Made by a program: the position numbers and the translations under genes. Shown here in pieces: positions 52,791 to 62,219 of a stretch of DNA of 64,000 bases (positions are counted from its first letter, which is position 1; the number at the start of each line of letters is the position of its first letter). The notes beneath the pieces are model-generated. The model made no database searches and was not told the DNA's origin. It saw only the letters and a program-made list of their open reading frames with translations. This DNA comes from JABIDZ01 sp964619405. Lineage in GTDB: Archaea > Iainarchaeota > Iainarchaeia > Iainarchaeales > JAAZKV01. The stretch covers positions 33,039 through 97,038 of the forward strand of contig CAZUCF010000003.1 in assembly GCA_964619405.1 (NCBI GenBank). The letters are read 5' to 3'.

Positions 52791-54089
52791 ATGGGATTTT
52801 TTAACAATGTTTTTGGTAAAAAAAATGAAACCGAAGAAATAATAACTAATTTTGATTTATTACCAACCTTAATTCAAAAAAATTTTGAAGCCGAAACACG
52901 AGATTTAGAATTAGAATCTGCAAAAATAATAAGCGAATTAAAATACTTGCATGAAAAGGGAAAAAGTATTTTAATCGATATTCAAAAAAAAGAATTAGAT
53001 GAAAAAGAAAATAATCGTTTTAATAAAGCAGCTTTAACATCAAAAAAACAAATTGAAAACCAATTAGCAAAAGCTCTTGAAAAAATTAATCCTGAAAAAG
53101 CAGGAAGTGAGATTGATGAAATAAGAGCGTATTCTAATGAAAGTTATTTTTTGATAATAACTGAAATAAACTCTTTTAGAAAAAATATTGCTTACACAAG
53201 TGTTTATTTGAAAGACGAAATGAAGTTACTCGGGCAAACACTCCAAGAAATAATTAATAAATTAACACAGTTAAACAAAAACTTTTCAGATAAAAAATAT
53301 ATTTTTGAATTTGAGAAAATAAAAAAAAGACTTGAAAAAATATGTGAAGAAAAAAGCGAAATAAAAAAAATTGATGAACTAATAAAAAAAAAGCAAGCAG
53401 AAATAGAAACAAAAAATATTGAACTAAAAAAAATTGAACAACAAATTTTTGAACTCAATAAGAGTCCTGAAATAATTGAATTAAATAAAATTGAAGAAGA
53501 ACGTGCCAAAATAGCTGGAGAAAAACAACAATTAAAAACAGAAGTTTCTTCAATGTTGTCAACAATCGACAAACCATTACAAAGATTTAATGCACTAGTA
53601 AAAAACAAGAGATGGTTACTAAGCAATGAAAAAGAATTACTTTTAGATGGTTTTATTAATAACCCTTTAATCGCATTAAAAAAAGATGTTAATGGAAAAA
53701 TATTCAAAGAAATATTAATTGAAATAAAAAAAGCTATTGATGATGAAAAAATTGATTTGAAAGAAAAGGAAAGAGAAAAGCGAATTGATGCTTTACAAGA
53801 ATTAATTGCATTTGATTTTTTTGAAAAAGTTTTTTGGAAATTAAATGAAATACAAAAACGACAAAATGAAATTGAAGCAATAATAAAAAATAATACATAT
53901 ACTAAACTACACTCTAATTTAGAAAATAAAAAAAATGATTTTTTAAAAGAAATTGAAAATATTCAAGAATCAAAAAAAATTGAAGAAACCAAAAAAGAAA
54001 AAATACTTGATTTTATTCAACAAGAAGAAGAAAAAATAATTAATTTTAGTCAAAAAATACTAGATAAAAAAATAAGAATTGAAGAATAA
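52791..54089 (+). CDS. long coiled-coil protein, unknown function
   Basis: This 432 aa protein starts MGFFNNVFGKK and is almost entirely predicted helix, rich in Glu and Lys, with heptad-like stretches (about 150-240 and 350-425). There is no signal peptide or membrane segment and no family that I recognise. It might be a cytoskeletal or chromosome-associated rod. A transglutaminase-like gene follows by 65 bp in the same direction, so they may share an operon. Confidence 0.65.
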   Translation: MGFFNNVFGKKNETEEIITNFDLLPTLIQKNFEAETRDLELESAKIISELKYLHEKGKSILIDIQKKELDEKENNRFNKAALTSKKQIENQLAKALEKINPEKAGSEIDEIRAYSNESYFLIITEINSFRKNIAYTSVYLKDEMKLLGQTLQEIINKLTQLNKNFSDKKYIFEFEKIKKRLEKICEEKSEIKKIDELIKKKQAEIETKNIELKKIEQQIFELNKSPEIIELNKIEEERAKIAGEKQQLKTEVSSMLSTIDKPLQRFNALVKNKRWLLSNEKELLLDGFINNPLIALKKDVNGKIFKEILIEIKKAIDDEKIDLKEKEREKRIDALQELIAFDFFEKVFWKLNEIQKRQNEIEAIIKNNTYTKLHSNLENKKNDFLKEIENIQESKKIEETKKEKILDFIQQEEEKIINFSQKILDKKIRIEE

Positions 54090-54154
54090 AATAAGCTATT
54101 TTTAACAAAAAATCTCGATTTTTAAGGTTTTCTAATAAGATTAATATTAATAAC

Positions 54155-54748
54155 ATGGATGAAAAAGATAAACAAATAAAATTAAGCAAATTCTTATTAC
54201 AAAAATATGCTGATTTAATAAATGAGCGTGAGCAACGAACAATTGGAGAAATAAAATCATTGGTTGATGGAACCGATTTGAGTATACAAACAATAATACA
54301 AGATTTCAAAGAAAACACTTATTCTTTTGAAGATGATTATTTAAATTCAATAAAAAAAGTGTATAATTATATTAGAGAAGAAATAGATTTTACTGAAATT
54401 AATTTGGGAATAAATTATTGGTTAAATGCAAAAGAAGTAATGGAATTAAAAATAACTGATGACGAAGACCTAGCAGTATTTACTTGTTCAATAATGAAAG
54501 CTTTAGGCGATAATAAGGCAGATGTTGTAATAGCTGAACTTGATGACTTAACAACACATGCATTCGTTACAACCGAAATAAATGAAAATTTTTTAATATT
54601 GGATCCAGCACAAAAAAAAGATTTTGAAACATTTTTTGGAAAAAAACCAGATATTTTGAGAAAATACACATTTAATGGCCAAAAAATAAAAAAGTTTTTG
54701 TATAGGTTTAACTCAGAAAAATACGAACAGTTTTTGGACGAAGAATAA
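54155..54748 (+). CDS. transglutaminase-like protein
   Basis: In this 197 aa protein, AVFTCSIMKALG (Cys), THAFVTTEI (His) and ENFLILDPAQ (Asp) form the Cys-His-Asp pattern of the transglutaminase-like fold. The N-terminal 75 residues are charged and helical. It lacks a signal, so it is probably cytoplasmic. It could be a protease, amidase or non-catalytic binder. It is near the coiled-coil gene. Confidence 0.65.
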   Translation: MDEKDKQIKLSKFLLQKYADLINEREQRTIGEIKSLVDGTDLSIQTIIQDFKENTYSFEDDYLNSIKKVYNYIREEIDFTEINLGINYWLNAKEVMELKITDDEDLAVFTCSIMKALGDNKADVVIAELDDLTTHAFVTTEINENFLILDPAQKKDFETFFGKKPDILRKYTFNGQKIKKFLYRFNSEKYEQFLDEE

Positions 54749-54826
54749 AACACAGAAAAACTAATTATCAGCAAAAACAAATAACTTTCCCAAATGTATA
54801 CATTCTTAAAAAAACAATAAGTATTA

Positions 54827-54925
54827 ATGCCTAAACACACTATTGAAATAATACAAGCGAGAATGAAAAAAATTTATGAAACAATTGCTGTGGCAGAAGG
54901 AATGAAGAGGAGATTATTTTTTTAA
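54827..54925 (+). CDS. possible small ORF (32 aa)
   Basis: A 32-codon frame (MPKHTIEIIQARMKKIYE at the start) is preceded by no clear ribosome-binding site. It is helical and basic in character. It lies between the transglutaminase-like gene and ferredoxin. It may be a chance frame. Confidence 0.3.
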   Translation: MPKHTIEIIQARMKKIYETIAVAEGMKRRLFF

Positions 54926-54999
54926 AACAATTTAGTTAAACAATTTAGAGTGGTTTATAAACCCTACTAATATATTTTTTTTTACTAATTGGTGGTAAA

Positions 55000-55185
55000 A
55001 TGGTTGTTGTGAATGATCCAGATAAGTGCGTTTATTGTGGTGGTTGTGTAGGTGTTTGCCCAGTACAAGCTCTAACTCTAAAAGACACTAGAATAATTAT
55101 TGATAAAAGCAAGTGTATTAATTGCGGGGCATGTGTTAGCATTTGTCCTGTTGGAGCAATGAGAATTGAAAAGGTGAATAAATGA
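55000..55185 (+). CDS. ferredoxin, 2x[4Fe-4S]
   Basis: A 61 aa ferredoxin with two motifs, CVYCGGCVGVCP and CINCGACVSICP. A GGTGG site precedes ATG 55000. The stop overlaps the start of the geranylgeranyl reductase gene by 4 bp (ATGA), so the two are coupled and the ferredoxin is the likely electron donor of that reductase. Confidence 0.95.
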   Translation: MVVVNDPDKCVYCGGCVGVCPVQALTLKDTRIIIDKSKCINCGACVSICPVGAMRIEKVNK

Positions 55186-56381
55186 CTGATTATGATGTTA
55201 TAGTTGTTGGAGCAGGACCAGCTGGTTTGTGTGCCGCAATAGAATTAATGAAAGAGAAGACAAGTGTATTAGTTGTTGATAGGAAGCAAGAAATTGGTTG
55301 CCCTAAAAGGTGTGCTGAGGGACTAAGTTTGAGATGGTTCAAAAAAATGAATATTACTCCAAAAAAAGAATGGGCAGTTCAAGAAATAAAAGGTGCTGAA
55401 TTATATTCCCCTAATGGAAAAAGCATTAAAATGAAATCAAAAACACCACAAGGATATATTCTTGAAAGAAAAATGTTTGAAAAATACTTGGCTATAGAAG
55501 CAGTAAAAAAAGGAGCCAAAATTTTAATGAAGAATCAGGTTGTTAGTGCTGAAAGAAAGAATGGTAGAGTTGAATTAATAATAGAAGAAAACAAGGAAAA
55601 AAAAAGAGTGAGTTGTAAAATAGTTGTTGCTTGTGATGGAGTTGACTCTCTAACAGCAAAAATGCTTGGATTAAATACTAAATTGGATTTAAGTGAAACT
55701 GATTCAGGATACCAATACGAAATGACTGGTGTGAAAGGTTATGATGAAGACGTATTACACTTATTTTTTGGAAAAGATATTGCCCCAAGAGGATACATTT
55801 GGATTTTCCCAAAAAGAAAAGGAACAGCAAATGTAGGCATAGGAATAGGAGCATATGAAAAAGAAACAGCAAAGTATTATCTTGATAAATGGATAGCTGA
55901 ACAAACTGGATTAAAAAATGGTTCAATAATAGAGGTTAACGCAGGAGTTATTCCTGTTGGAGGTTTTTTAGAAAAAATGCAAGCAGATAATTTATTAGTT
56001 GCTGGAGATGCTGGACACATGGTTGACCCAATTCATGGCGGAGGAATCGGAATCGCGATGGAAGGCGGCAGACTAGCTGGAAAACACGCTTTAATCGCAT
56101 TAAAAACAAATAAATTTAGTGAAGAGGATTTGAAAAAATACACTGAAGAATGGTATACACTAAGCGGAAAAGATTTGAAGAGAAGACTAAAAGGAAGACA
56201 CTTTTTAGAAAAATTAGATAATGATGATTTTAACTATTTAGCTGAAAGCATTACGATTGATGAAGCATTAAAAATAGGTAATGGTACTCTAACAAAAAAA
56301 GACAAGGCAATACTATTCACAAAAAAACTTGTTACAAGACCAAAACTATTAAAATTAATGTTAGAATATGCTAGAGACTAA
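55182..56381 (+). CDS. geranylgeranyl reductase family protein
   Basis: This 399 aa FAD enzyme saturates the isoprenoid chains of archaeal lipids. It begins VIVVGAGPAGLCAAIELM and has the family signature GCPKRCAEGLSLRW, with GDAGHMVDPIHGGGIGIAMEGG near residue 275 (FAD contact; shown as GDAGHMVDPIHGGG and GIAMEGG). The ferredoxin coupled to it points to a ferredoxin-dependent type, as known in Methanosarcina. It completes the lipid chain genes in this window. Confidence 0.93.
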   Translation: MTDYDVIVVGAGPAGLCAAIELMKEKTSVLVVDRKQEIGCPKRCAEGLSLRWFKKMNITPKKEWAVQEIKGAELYSPNGKSIKMKSKTPQGYILERKMFEKYLAIEAVKKGAKILMKNQVVSAERKNGRVELIIEENKEKKRVSCKIVVACDGVDSLTAKMLGLNTKLDLSETDSGYQYEMTGVKGYDEDVLHLFFGKDIAPRGYIWIFPKRKGTANVGIGIGAYEKETAKYYLDKWIAEQTGLKNGSIIEVNAGVIPVGGFLEKMQADNLLVAGDAGHMVDPIHGGGIGIAMEGGRLAGKHALIALKTNKFSEEDLKKYTEEWYTLSGKDLKRRLKGRHFLEKLDNDDFNYLAESITIDEALKIGNGTLTKKDKAILFTKKLVTRPKLLKLMLEYARD

Positions 56382-56419
56382 ACAAAATGATTTAATTAAC
56401 TTACAACAAATAATTTAAT

Positions 56420-57445
56420 ATGATTGAATTACCAAACCTAACTCTAAATCACCTAGTACAAGAAAACCAAGTACTTGTAAATGGTTTTATTAACAAGGTT
56501 CAGACAACAGAAGACAATTTATTAAAACTAAAAATTCATACAAAAACTGGTGACAAAACAATTCTAATAAATGAAAAATTCTTTTTTATATCCAACAAAA
56601 GCGAAATTGCCAAACAAAACCCAGGAGGTTTCTCAGCATTATTAAAAAAATATTTATTTAACCAAAGAATAATAAGCATTAAACAAAAAGGTTTTGATAG
56701 AATAGTAATAATTGAGTTCCCAAACAATTATCTAATACTAGAATTTTTTGCAAAAGGAAACATTATTTTATGCGACAAAGAACTAATTATAATAAAAGCA
56801 TTAAAAAAAGAAAAATGGAAGGACAGAGAATTATCAAAAGATAATAAATATTTGTTTCCAAGTTCAAGAGGACAAAACCCATTAGAAATAACAGTTAATG
56901 ATTTTTATGAAAAATTAAAAACAAGTGAAAAAACTTTGTTTGGAGCAACTTTAGACATAATAAATGTTGCACCAATACTGCTTGAATTAATTTTTGACGA
57001 AATAAATATCCAAAAAACAATTAATGCCAAAAATATTGATGAAAAAAATGCAAAAACGTTATTAGAAAAAATACAAAAAATTTATTCTAAAAAAGAAGAA
57101 AAAGTTTTTTTACGCGAAAATATTCTTTTTTCAATTTGTATTAACAAAGAACCTGAAAAAAATTATCAAAGTATTAATGACGCATTAAACCAATTAGAAA
57201 AACGAACAGAAAAAAAAGTTGAGAAAAAAAAACAAGTAATTAATTATGATTTACAACAACAAAAGTTTTTGGAAGAAGAATTGCTAATGAAAAAAAAAGG
57301 CGAAAATATTTATTTGAATTACAACGAGTTAAACGAAATCATACAAGAAATAAAAAATAACAAAAAAGAAGTAAAAAATAATAAAGGAATTATTAAAGTA
57401 AAAGAAATTGATTTGAAAAGAAACAAATTGATTGTTGAATTATAA
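56420..57445 (+). CDS. NFACT/RqcH-like protein lacking the C-terminal NFACT-R domain
   Basis: The N-terminal NFACT-N domain is recognisable: LPNLTLNHLVQE at the start, SALLKKYLFNQRI (about residue 73), DRIVIIEF, and ILEFFAKGNIILCD. Helical, coiled-coil residues and the YLNYNELNEIIQEI segment follow. Full RqcH/Tae2 proteins are about 650 aa and carry NFACT-R after that segment; here the chain ends at 341 aa with IKVKEIDLKRNKLIVEL. So either the protein is a natural short form or NFACT-R is encoded elsewhere. RqcH recruits Ala-tRNA in ribosome rescue; the short form's role is unknown. Confidence 0.8.
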   Translation: MIELPNLTLNHLVQENQVLVNGFINKVQTTEDNLLKLKIHTKTGDKTILINEKFFFISNKSEIAKQNPGGFSALLKKYLFNQRIISIKQKGFDRIVIIEFPNNYLILEFFAKGNIILCDKELIIIKALKKEKWKDRELSKDNKYLFPSSRGQNPLEITVNDFYEKLKTSEKTLFGATLDIINVAPILLELIFDEINIQKTINAKNIDEKNAKTLLEKIQKIYSKKEEKVFLRENILFSICINKEPEKNYQSINDALNQLEKRTEKKVEKKKQVINYDLQQQKFLEEELLMKKKGENIYLNYNELNEIIQEIKNNKKEVKNNKGIIKVKEIDLKRNKLIVEL

Positions 57446-57721
57446 TTATTCTTTGCCAGAAATCTGTTCAATCAATTCTCTCTCATCAATAATAAAAACA
57501 TCGCTTACCGCAGTAACTGCTGAATAAGGAATTTCAATTGTTTTACCAAGCTTTCCTGCTTTAGAAAGAATTTTTGAATTTCTGTCAATCTCAACAACTA
57601 GTGATTCTATTTCGCCACCAACTTCAGCAACAATCATGTCAGAAAGTTTTCCAACTTCATCACCACGATTAGTTATTACTCTTTTAGAAGCTAATTGTCT
57701 TGCAATAGTATATTTGTACAT
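57446..57721 (-). CDS. PRC-barrel domain protein
   Basis: A 91 aa PRC-barrel protein of the kind common in archaea, with ARQLASKRVITNRGDEVGKL, ESLVVEIDR and IPYSAVTAVSDVFII. Archaeal members have been linked to division and RNA metabolism, but the role is not settled. It is convergent with the NFACT-like gene, and the stop codons are adjacent. Confidence 0.9.
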   Translation of the reverse strand: MYKYTIARQLASKRVITNRGDEVGKLSDMIVAEVGGEIESLVVEIDRNSKILSKAGKLGKTIEIPYSAVTAVSDVFIIDERELIEQISGKE

Positions 57722-57934
57722 TTTAATCCAATCCTTTAATTAATACAAATAGAAGGCATAACTACTTTATAAATATTTCTCCAAAAAAATCAAAAACACA
57801 AAACATTATGTATACAACGCAAATATTTTTTAATATAAATTTAAAAAAACAAACAATTATGTATAATCATATTTTTTTCATTTAAAAATTGAAAAAACAA
57901 AACCCTTTTTAACTACAAAATAGTTATTACTAAT

Positions 57935-58237
57935 ATGGGATTAAATAATTTAGATGACGAACTTGTTGACGACCTAAACTTAAAAAAAGGAAAACAAAAT
58001 GGAAAAATATCAAAGATTTATTCAAAAAGCAAATTTGTACTAATAATATTATTAATTGGAATTCTCATTGGAACTTTTTTTGGATATTCTTATTTACCAC
58101 AATTAATTAATGAAAATGAGAATAATAATCTAAAAAATTGTTTAGAATCAAGAGAACTTTTATTAAAAGAAAATTATTGTTTATATGCCGCAATTGAAAA
58201 TCCAGAAACAATAACCAATAATTGCGAAATTAATTAG
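57935..58237 (+). CDS. small single-span membrane protein
   Basis: This 100 aa protein has an acidic start, one hydrophobic segment (about residues 34-54, with ILLIGILIGTFFGY) and an external Asn/Glu-rich tail with three Cys. I recognise no family. It lies 54 bp upstream of the large lipoprotein gene and may be transcribed with it. Confidence 0.6.
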   Translation: MGLNNLDDELVDDLNLKKGKQNGKISKIYSKSKFVLIILLIGILIGTFFGYSYLPQLINENENNNLKNCLESRELLLKENYCLYAAIENPETITNNCEIN

Positions 58238-58291
58238 ACGTTTGACGAAAAAGAACAATCTTTTTTAAATCAAAAAATATCTAAAAACAAT

Positions 58292-61200
58292 ATGAAAAAA
58301 ATAATTGTGCTTTTAATCCTAACTTTTTTTGTTATATTATTTGGTTGTACTGAAATGTCAAGAGAACAAAAAAACCTTTGCTATTCTTTAACAACACAAA
58401 GTTATGATTTTGTTGACAATTGTAAAAATGAAGGAGCTTGCTACGAAGAAATTAACAAACTATTTAAAACAGAATTAGGTTATGAACAAGAAAGTAAATT
58501 GTACGAACTAAAAAATGATTTGGGACGAAGCTGGTTTTATTACAATAAAGGTGTTGAAGAATTAAAAAAAGTTTCAAAATATTGTTTTGATGGAAATAAC
58601 CCAGAATTGCCAGGAACAATTAACCAAACAAGATTTTATTTAGAACAAGCATTTAGAGAACTAGATTTAGCATTATTTAATAGTTTTGAAATTACGAGTA
58701 TTGAAGAACAATTACTAACCGAACAAAAAATTGATTTATTGAAAGAAGAAGAATTATATTATTCGTTAATTGAATTAAGACAAATATTATCTGATTTAGA
58801 AACAGGAAACACAAAAAACAATAACTATGTTAGTTATTACCTTGAAAGAATCCAACAATACAATGCGTCCAACGCATCAAAAAAATATGCTTACTTAATA
58901 GAAAAAGATTCCTTTTGGATTAACACATATAATATTGTTGAGGGAGCAATACTAACAAAAATTGGTTTGGGTAAAGAAGGAAGTTTCCCATTCCTAAGCA
59001 ATTATTTTTATAATTCATTTTCAATGCTAGAAAACATTTTTTTCAGAGAAGAAAGTTTGAAAGAACTGCAAAAATTACCTGCAAAAGAATTTATGAAATT
59101 ATATTCGGATTTAGCAGGAAAACAAAATTCGTCTTTGAAAAGATTTGCTGATTTATTCAATAAAATTAGTAAAAATTATGAAAAAATAATGAATGAAATA
59201 CCTTTATTTTGGAAAGAAGTAGAAGAATTAGAAAAAACAAACAATAGTTTAATTTACGAGATAAATAAAAATAAAAAATTTATTTTTTTAGAACAAGAGT
59301 TATTACAAAGCCAAATAAACAAAAACGTAGATTATGATTTATTATTAAATCAAACAAACCAATCATTACAACAATTAAAAGAAAAAAAATCAAGAAATTC
59401 TTTAAAAATTGGAGAAGAACTATGCGAATTAAAAAAATCAATTAATATTTTAAAAGAAATAAAAATGAATTTAGAAATAAAAAAAGAAAAAAATATTTTA
59501 CTCTTAAAAGAAAAATGTATTAATGAAGCAAAAAATATAAAAAAAGAAAAATTTGAAATTGACAAAGTTGAATTAAATTTATTAAAACAAAATTTAATAT
59601 TTTTCGCAACAATTGTTGAAAAAAATAATTCAGAAATATTTTATTATTGTGAAGAAATGATAAAAACAAAAAATGTCTTAATTGAAGGAATTACAAATTA
59701 TGAAGAATTAGAATCAAAAAAAATTGATTTGACAAAAGACTGCTTTGAATATTTAGAAAAATTGTTACCTTATTCAAACCAAAACGAATTAACTTTTTTA
59801 TTTAACCAATTAAAAAAAGAAGAAGTTACTAATGAAAACCTGTTTTATTTTAATGAAAACTGTGAATCAATAAAAAGACAATTAAACAATTTTTTGAAAG
59901 ATGATTATTTTGTTTCAAAAATAATTGAAAATATAAAAAGTATGATTGAAGAAAAGAAAAAATTAGAACAAATACAAATTTATATTAATGATAGCACAAT
60001 AAAAAAAGAAATTGAAGAACTAGAAAAAAAGCTTATTGAATATGCTTTTTATTATCATAATGATGAAATAAAATTAGAAAACATATTACCAAAAAAAGAA
60101 AAATTATTAGAAAAAACAACGCAAGAATTAATTTTATTAAAAGAAAAAAATGAAAAATATGTTATAAACATAATTGAAATGCTTATTAAAAAAGAATATT
60201 TGAGCAATGAACTACCTGTTATTGGAAATGATTTTAATTTAATATTACTAATAAAAATAACAAACCCATTTAATGAAATATTTACAAAAGAAACATTTTT
60301 CCTAAAAATAGAAGAAGGATTAATAATAAATAAACCTGAAAATTTAGAAAAAATAGGATTTGGAAACAATGGATTTATTACACTTTCAGGAATAAAAAAT
60401 GGAAACACACTTATTGAATTAAAAATTACGCAAAACCTGCAAATAAAAGAAGAAGAAAAAATAATTTACGCAACAAACCAATCAGGACTAATTCAAAAAA
60501 ATATTTTTGTTGAAACCGAAAAAATAAATAAATTATTAATTAAAACACAATCCAATTATGAAATAACAAAAGTAATTGTTTTTATAAATGATGTTGAAAT
60601 AAATAATTCAATACAAAAAAACGAAATTTATTTTGTTGCAGAAAATATTGATAGTAAATCAAAAATAAATGTTTTTATTTACACTAACAAATTAATTGAT
60701 CTTGAAAAGAAGTTAAAACAAGACAACTTTTTGAACTTACAAAGTAAAAAAGTTGAGTACGAAATTATAGCAAAAAATCTAACAAACAAAAATATTAACG
60801 GAACAATAATAATTCCCACCAACTCAAGCGAAAAAATAAGACAAATAAATATTTATGACGAATTAATGGTTAATAAACAAAAAGAACTTTTAAATGAAAG
60901 TATTATACTAAAAAACCAAGATTTTCTGGGTGGACAACAAAGAAAATATCAATTAATTTTAGAAATTGACTCTGTTGAAGAATATTATGTTGAACAATTA
61001 AACGAAATTTTAAATAAGTTAAACTTTTTAAATGAAAAAGAAGTTACAAAAAAAATAGAAAGTATTTTGCTAATAAAATTTAATGAAAAATTAATAAAAG
61101 AATATGAAATGTTAATAAAAGAGGGAAATGCAAAAATTTTTGATTTGGAAAAAGAAAGTAAAAAAATAATTGATGAAGAAATCAAAATTGAAAAAGTAAA

Positions 61201-62113
61201 TGAATTAATCGAAAAACTTGAAAATGATATAAAAACTGCTGAAACATTAGGATTAATTAAAACAAAAGAAGAAATGCAAGAAATACTTGGTCAAGCAACA
61301 CAAAATTTAGAAAACGGAAATGCAAACGAAGCTTTATTGATTTTGGAAAAAAGCGTATTTGATGTTGATGAAGAAATTCTTTCAAAAATAAAAAGTATCA
61401 AAAAAGAAATAACAAAATCAGAAGATAAAATTTTGAATCAAGTATATTTTAAATTAATGGAAGATATTGAAAAAATAGAGAAAACAATTGGTTTTGAACC
61501 AATTTTAGCGCGAGAAACATATGTTAATGTGATAGAAGATTACCAAGAGTATTTATCCCAAAAAAGAATTTTTGAAAACGAAAAATTAAATTCGCTTGAA
61601 TTAAAACAAAAAGAGTTTGATGATTTATTAAAAGAATCAAAAAACTTATTAGTTATTTTAGAAAAACAATTTGACATTGATGAAAAATATGTAATCACAA
61701 CAAAATTTGTTTTCCCAATAACAAAAAGCAGGCTTGAAAAAATTAAATCCACATTAAATAATTTTGAAGAATATAATGAAAAAGATTTAGTGCAATTACA
61801 AAACATAAAACAAGAATTACAATTAGCTATTGATGAAATTAAGAGAAAAACAATTTTAGAATTTAATAAAGCAATAGATGATGGAAAAGAAAGTCAAATA
61901 CTAGAACAAGCAAAAAAAGAAATAGATACTAATAATTATTTAAAAGCATTATTTGTCCTAAATACAGAAACAAGCCAAACTTATTTTTTATTTGGAATAA
62001 TTCCGTTAGTATTAATAATTTTTGTTGCTTTTATTCTAAAAGCAAATTTTTCCAAAAAAAAGAAAAAAAGCAATGCCTTAAAACAAAAAGTATTAGAACA
62101 GTGGGATGAATAA
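58292..62113 (+). CDS. giant lipoprotein with coiled coils and C-terminal membrane segment
   Basis: This 1273 aa protein starts with a lipoprotein signal ending LFGC, followed by a helical region with several Cys, long coiled coils (about 330-640), a beta-sandwich part (about 650-830, with DFNLILLIKITNPF), another helical part, and a C-terminal membrane segment with a Lys-rich tail. The repeated Lys/Glu content and lack of catalytic motifs suggest a structural surface or cell-wall spanning protein. It is one of the largest proteins in the window. No family recognised. Confidence 0.65.
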   Translation: MKKIIVLLILTFFVILFGCTEMSREQKNLCYSLTTQSYDFVDNCKNEGACYEEINKLFKTELGYEQESKLYELKNDLGRSWFYYNKGVEELKKVSKYCFDGNNPELPGTINQTRFYLEQAFRELDLALFNSFEITSIEEQLLTEQKIDLLKEEELYYSLIELRQILSDLETGNTKNNNYVSYYLERIQQYNASNASKKYAYLIEKDSFWINTYNIVEGAILTKIGLGKEGSFPFLSNYFYNSFSMLENIFFREESLKELQKLPAKEFMKLYSDLAGKQNSSLKRFADLFNKISKNYEKIMNEIPLFWKEVEELEKTNNSLIYEINKNKKFIFLEQELLQSQINKNVDYDLLLNQTNQSLQQLKEKKSRNSLKIGEELCELKKSINILKEIKMNLEIKKEKNILLLKEKCINEAKNIKKEKFEIDKVELNLLKQNLIFFATIVEKNNSEIFYYCEEMIKTKNVLIEGITNYEELESKKIDLTKDCFEYLEKLLPYSNQNELTFLFNQLKKEEVTNENLFYFNENCESIKRQLNNFLKDDYFVSKIIENIKSMIEEKKKLEQIQIYINDSTIKKEIEELEKKLIEYAFYYHNDEIKLENILPKKEKLLEKTTQELILLKEKNEKYVINIIEMLIKKEYLSNELPVIGNDFNLILLIKITNPFNEIFTKETFFLKIEEGLIINKPENLEKIGFGNNGFITLSGIKNGNTLIELKITQNLQIKEEEKIIYATNQSGLIQKNIFVETEKINKLLIKTQSNYEITKVIVFINDVEINNSIQKNEIYFVAENIDSKSKINVFIYTNKLIDLEKKLKQDNFLNLQSKKVEYEIIAKNLTNKNINGTIIIPTNSSEKIRQINIYDELMVNKQKELLNESIILKNQDFLGGQQRKYQLILEIDSVEEYYVEQLNEILNKLNFLNEKEVTKKIESILLIKFNEKLIKEYEMLIKEGNAKIFDLEKESKKIIDEEIKIEKVNELIEKLENDIKTAETLGLIKTKEEMQEILGQATQNLENGNANEALLILEKSVFDVDEEILSKIKSIKKEITKSEDKILNQVYFKLMEDIEKIEKTIGFEPILARETYVNVIEDYQEYLSQKRIFENEKLNSLELKQKEFDDLLKESKNLLVILEKQFDIDEKYVITTKFVFPITKSRLEKIKSTLNNFEEYNEKDLVQLQNIKQELQLAIDEIKRKTILEFNKAIDDGKESQILEQAKKEIDTNNYLKALFVLNTETSQTYFLFGIIPLVLIIFVAFILKANFSKKKKKSNALKQKVLEQWDE

Positions 62114-62219
62114 TGTTTCTTTTCAAAACAGGTAAGCTAAATAAATAACTAAAAAAATAAGAATAAATTATTCAAATAAAAAAATTCAAACAATTTTTTT
62201 AAAATAATAATTTAATTAA

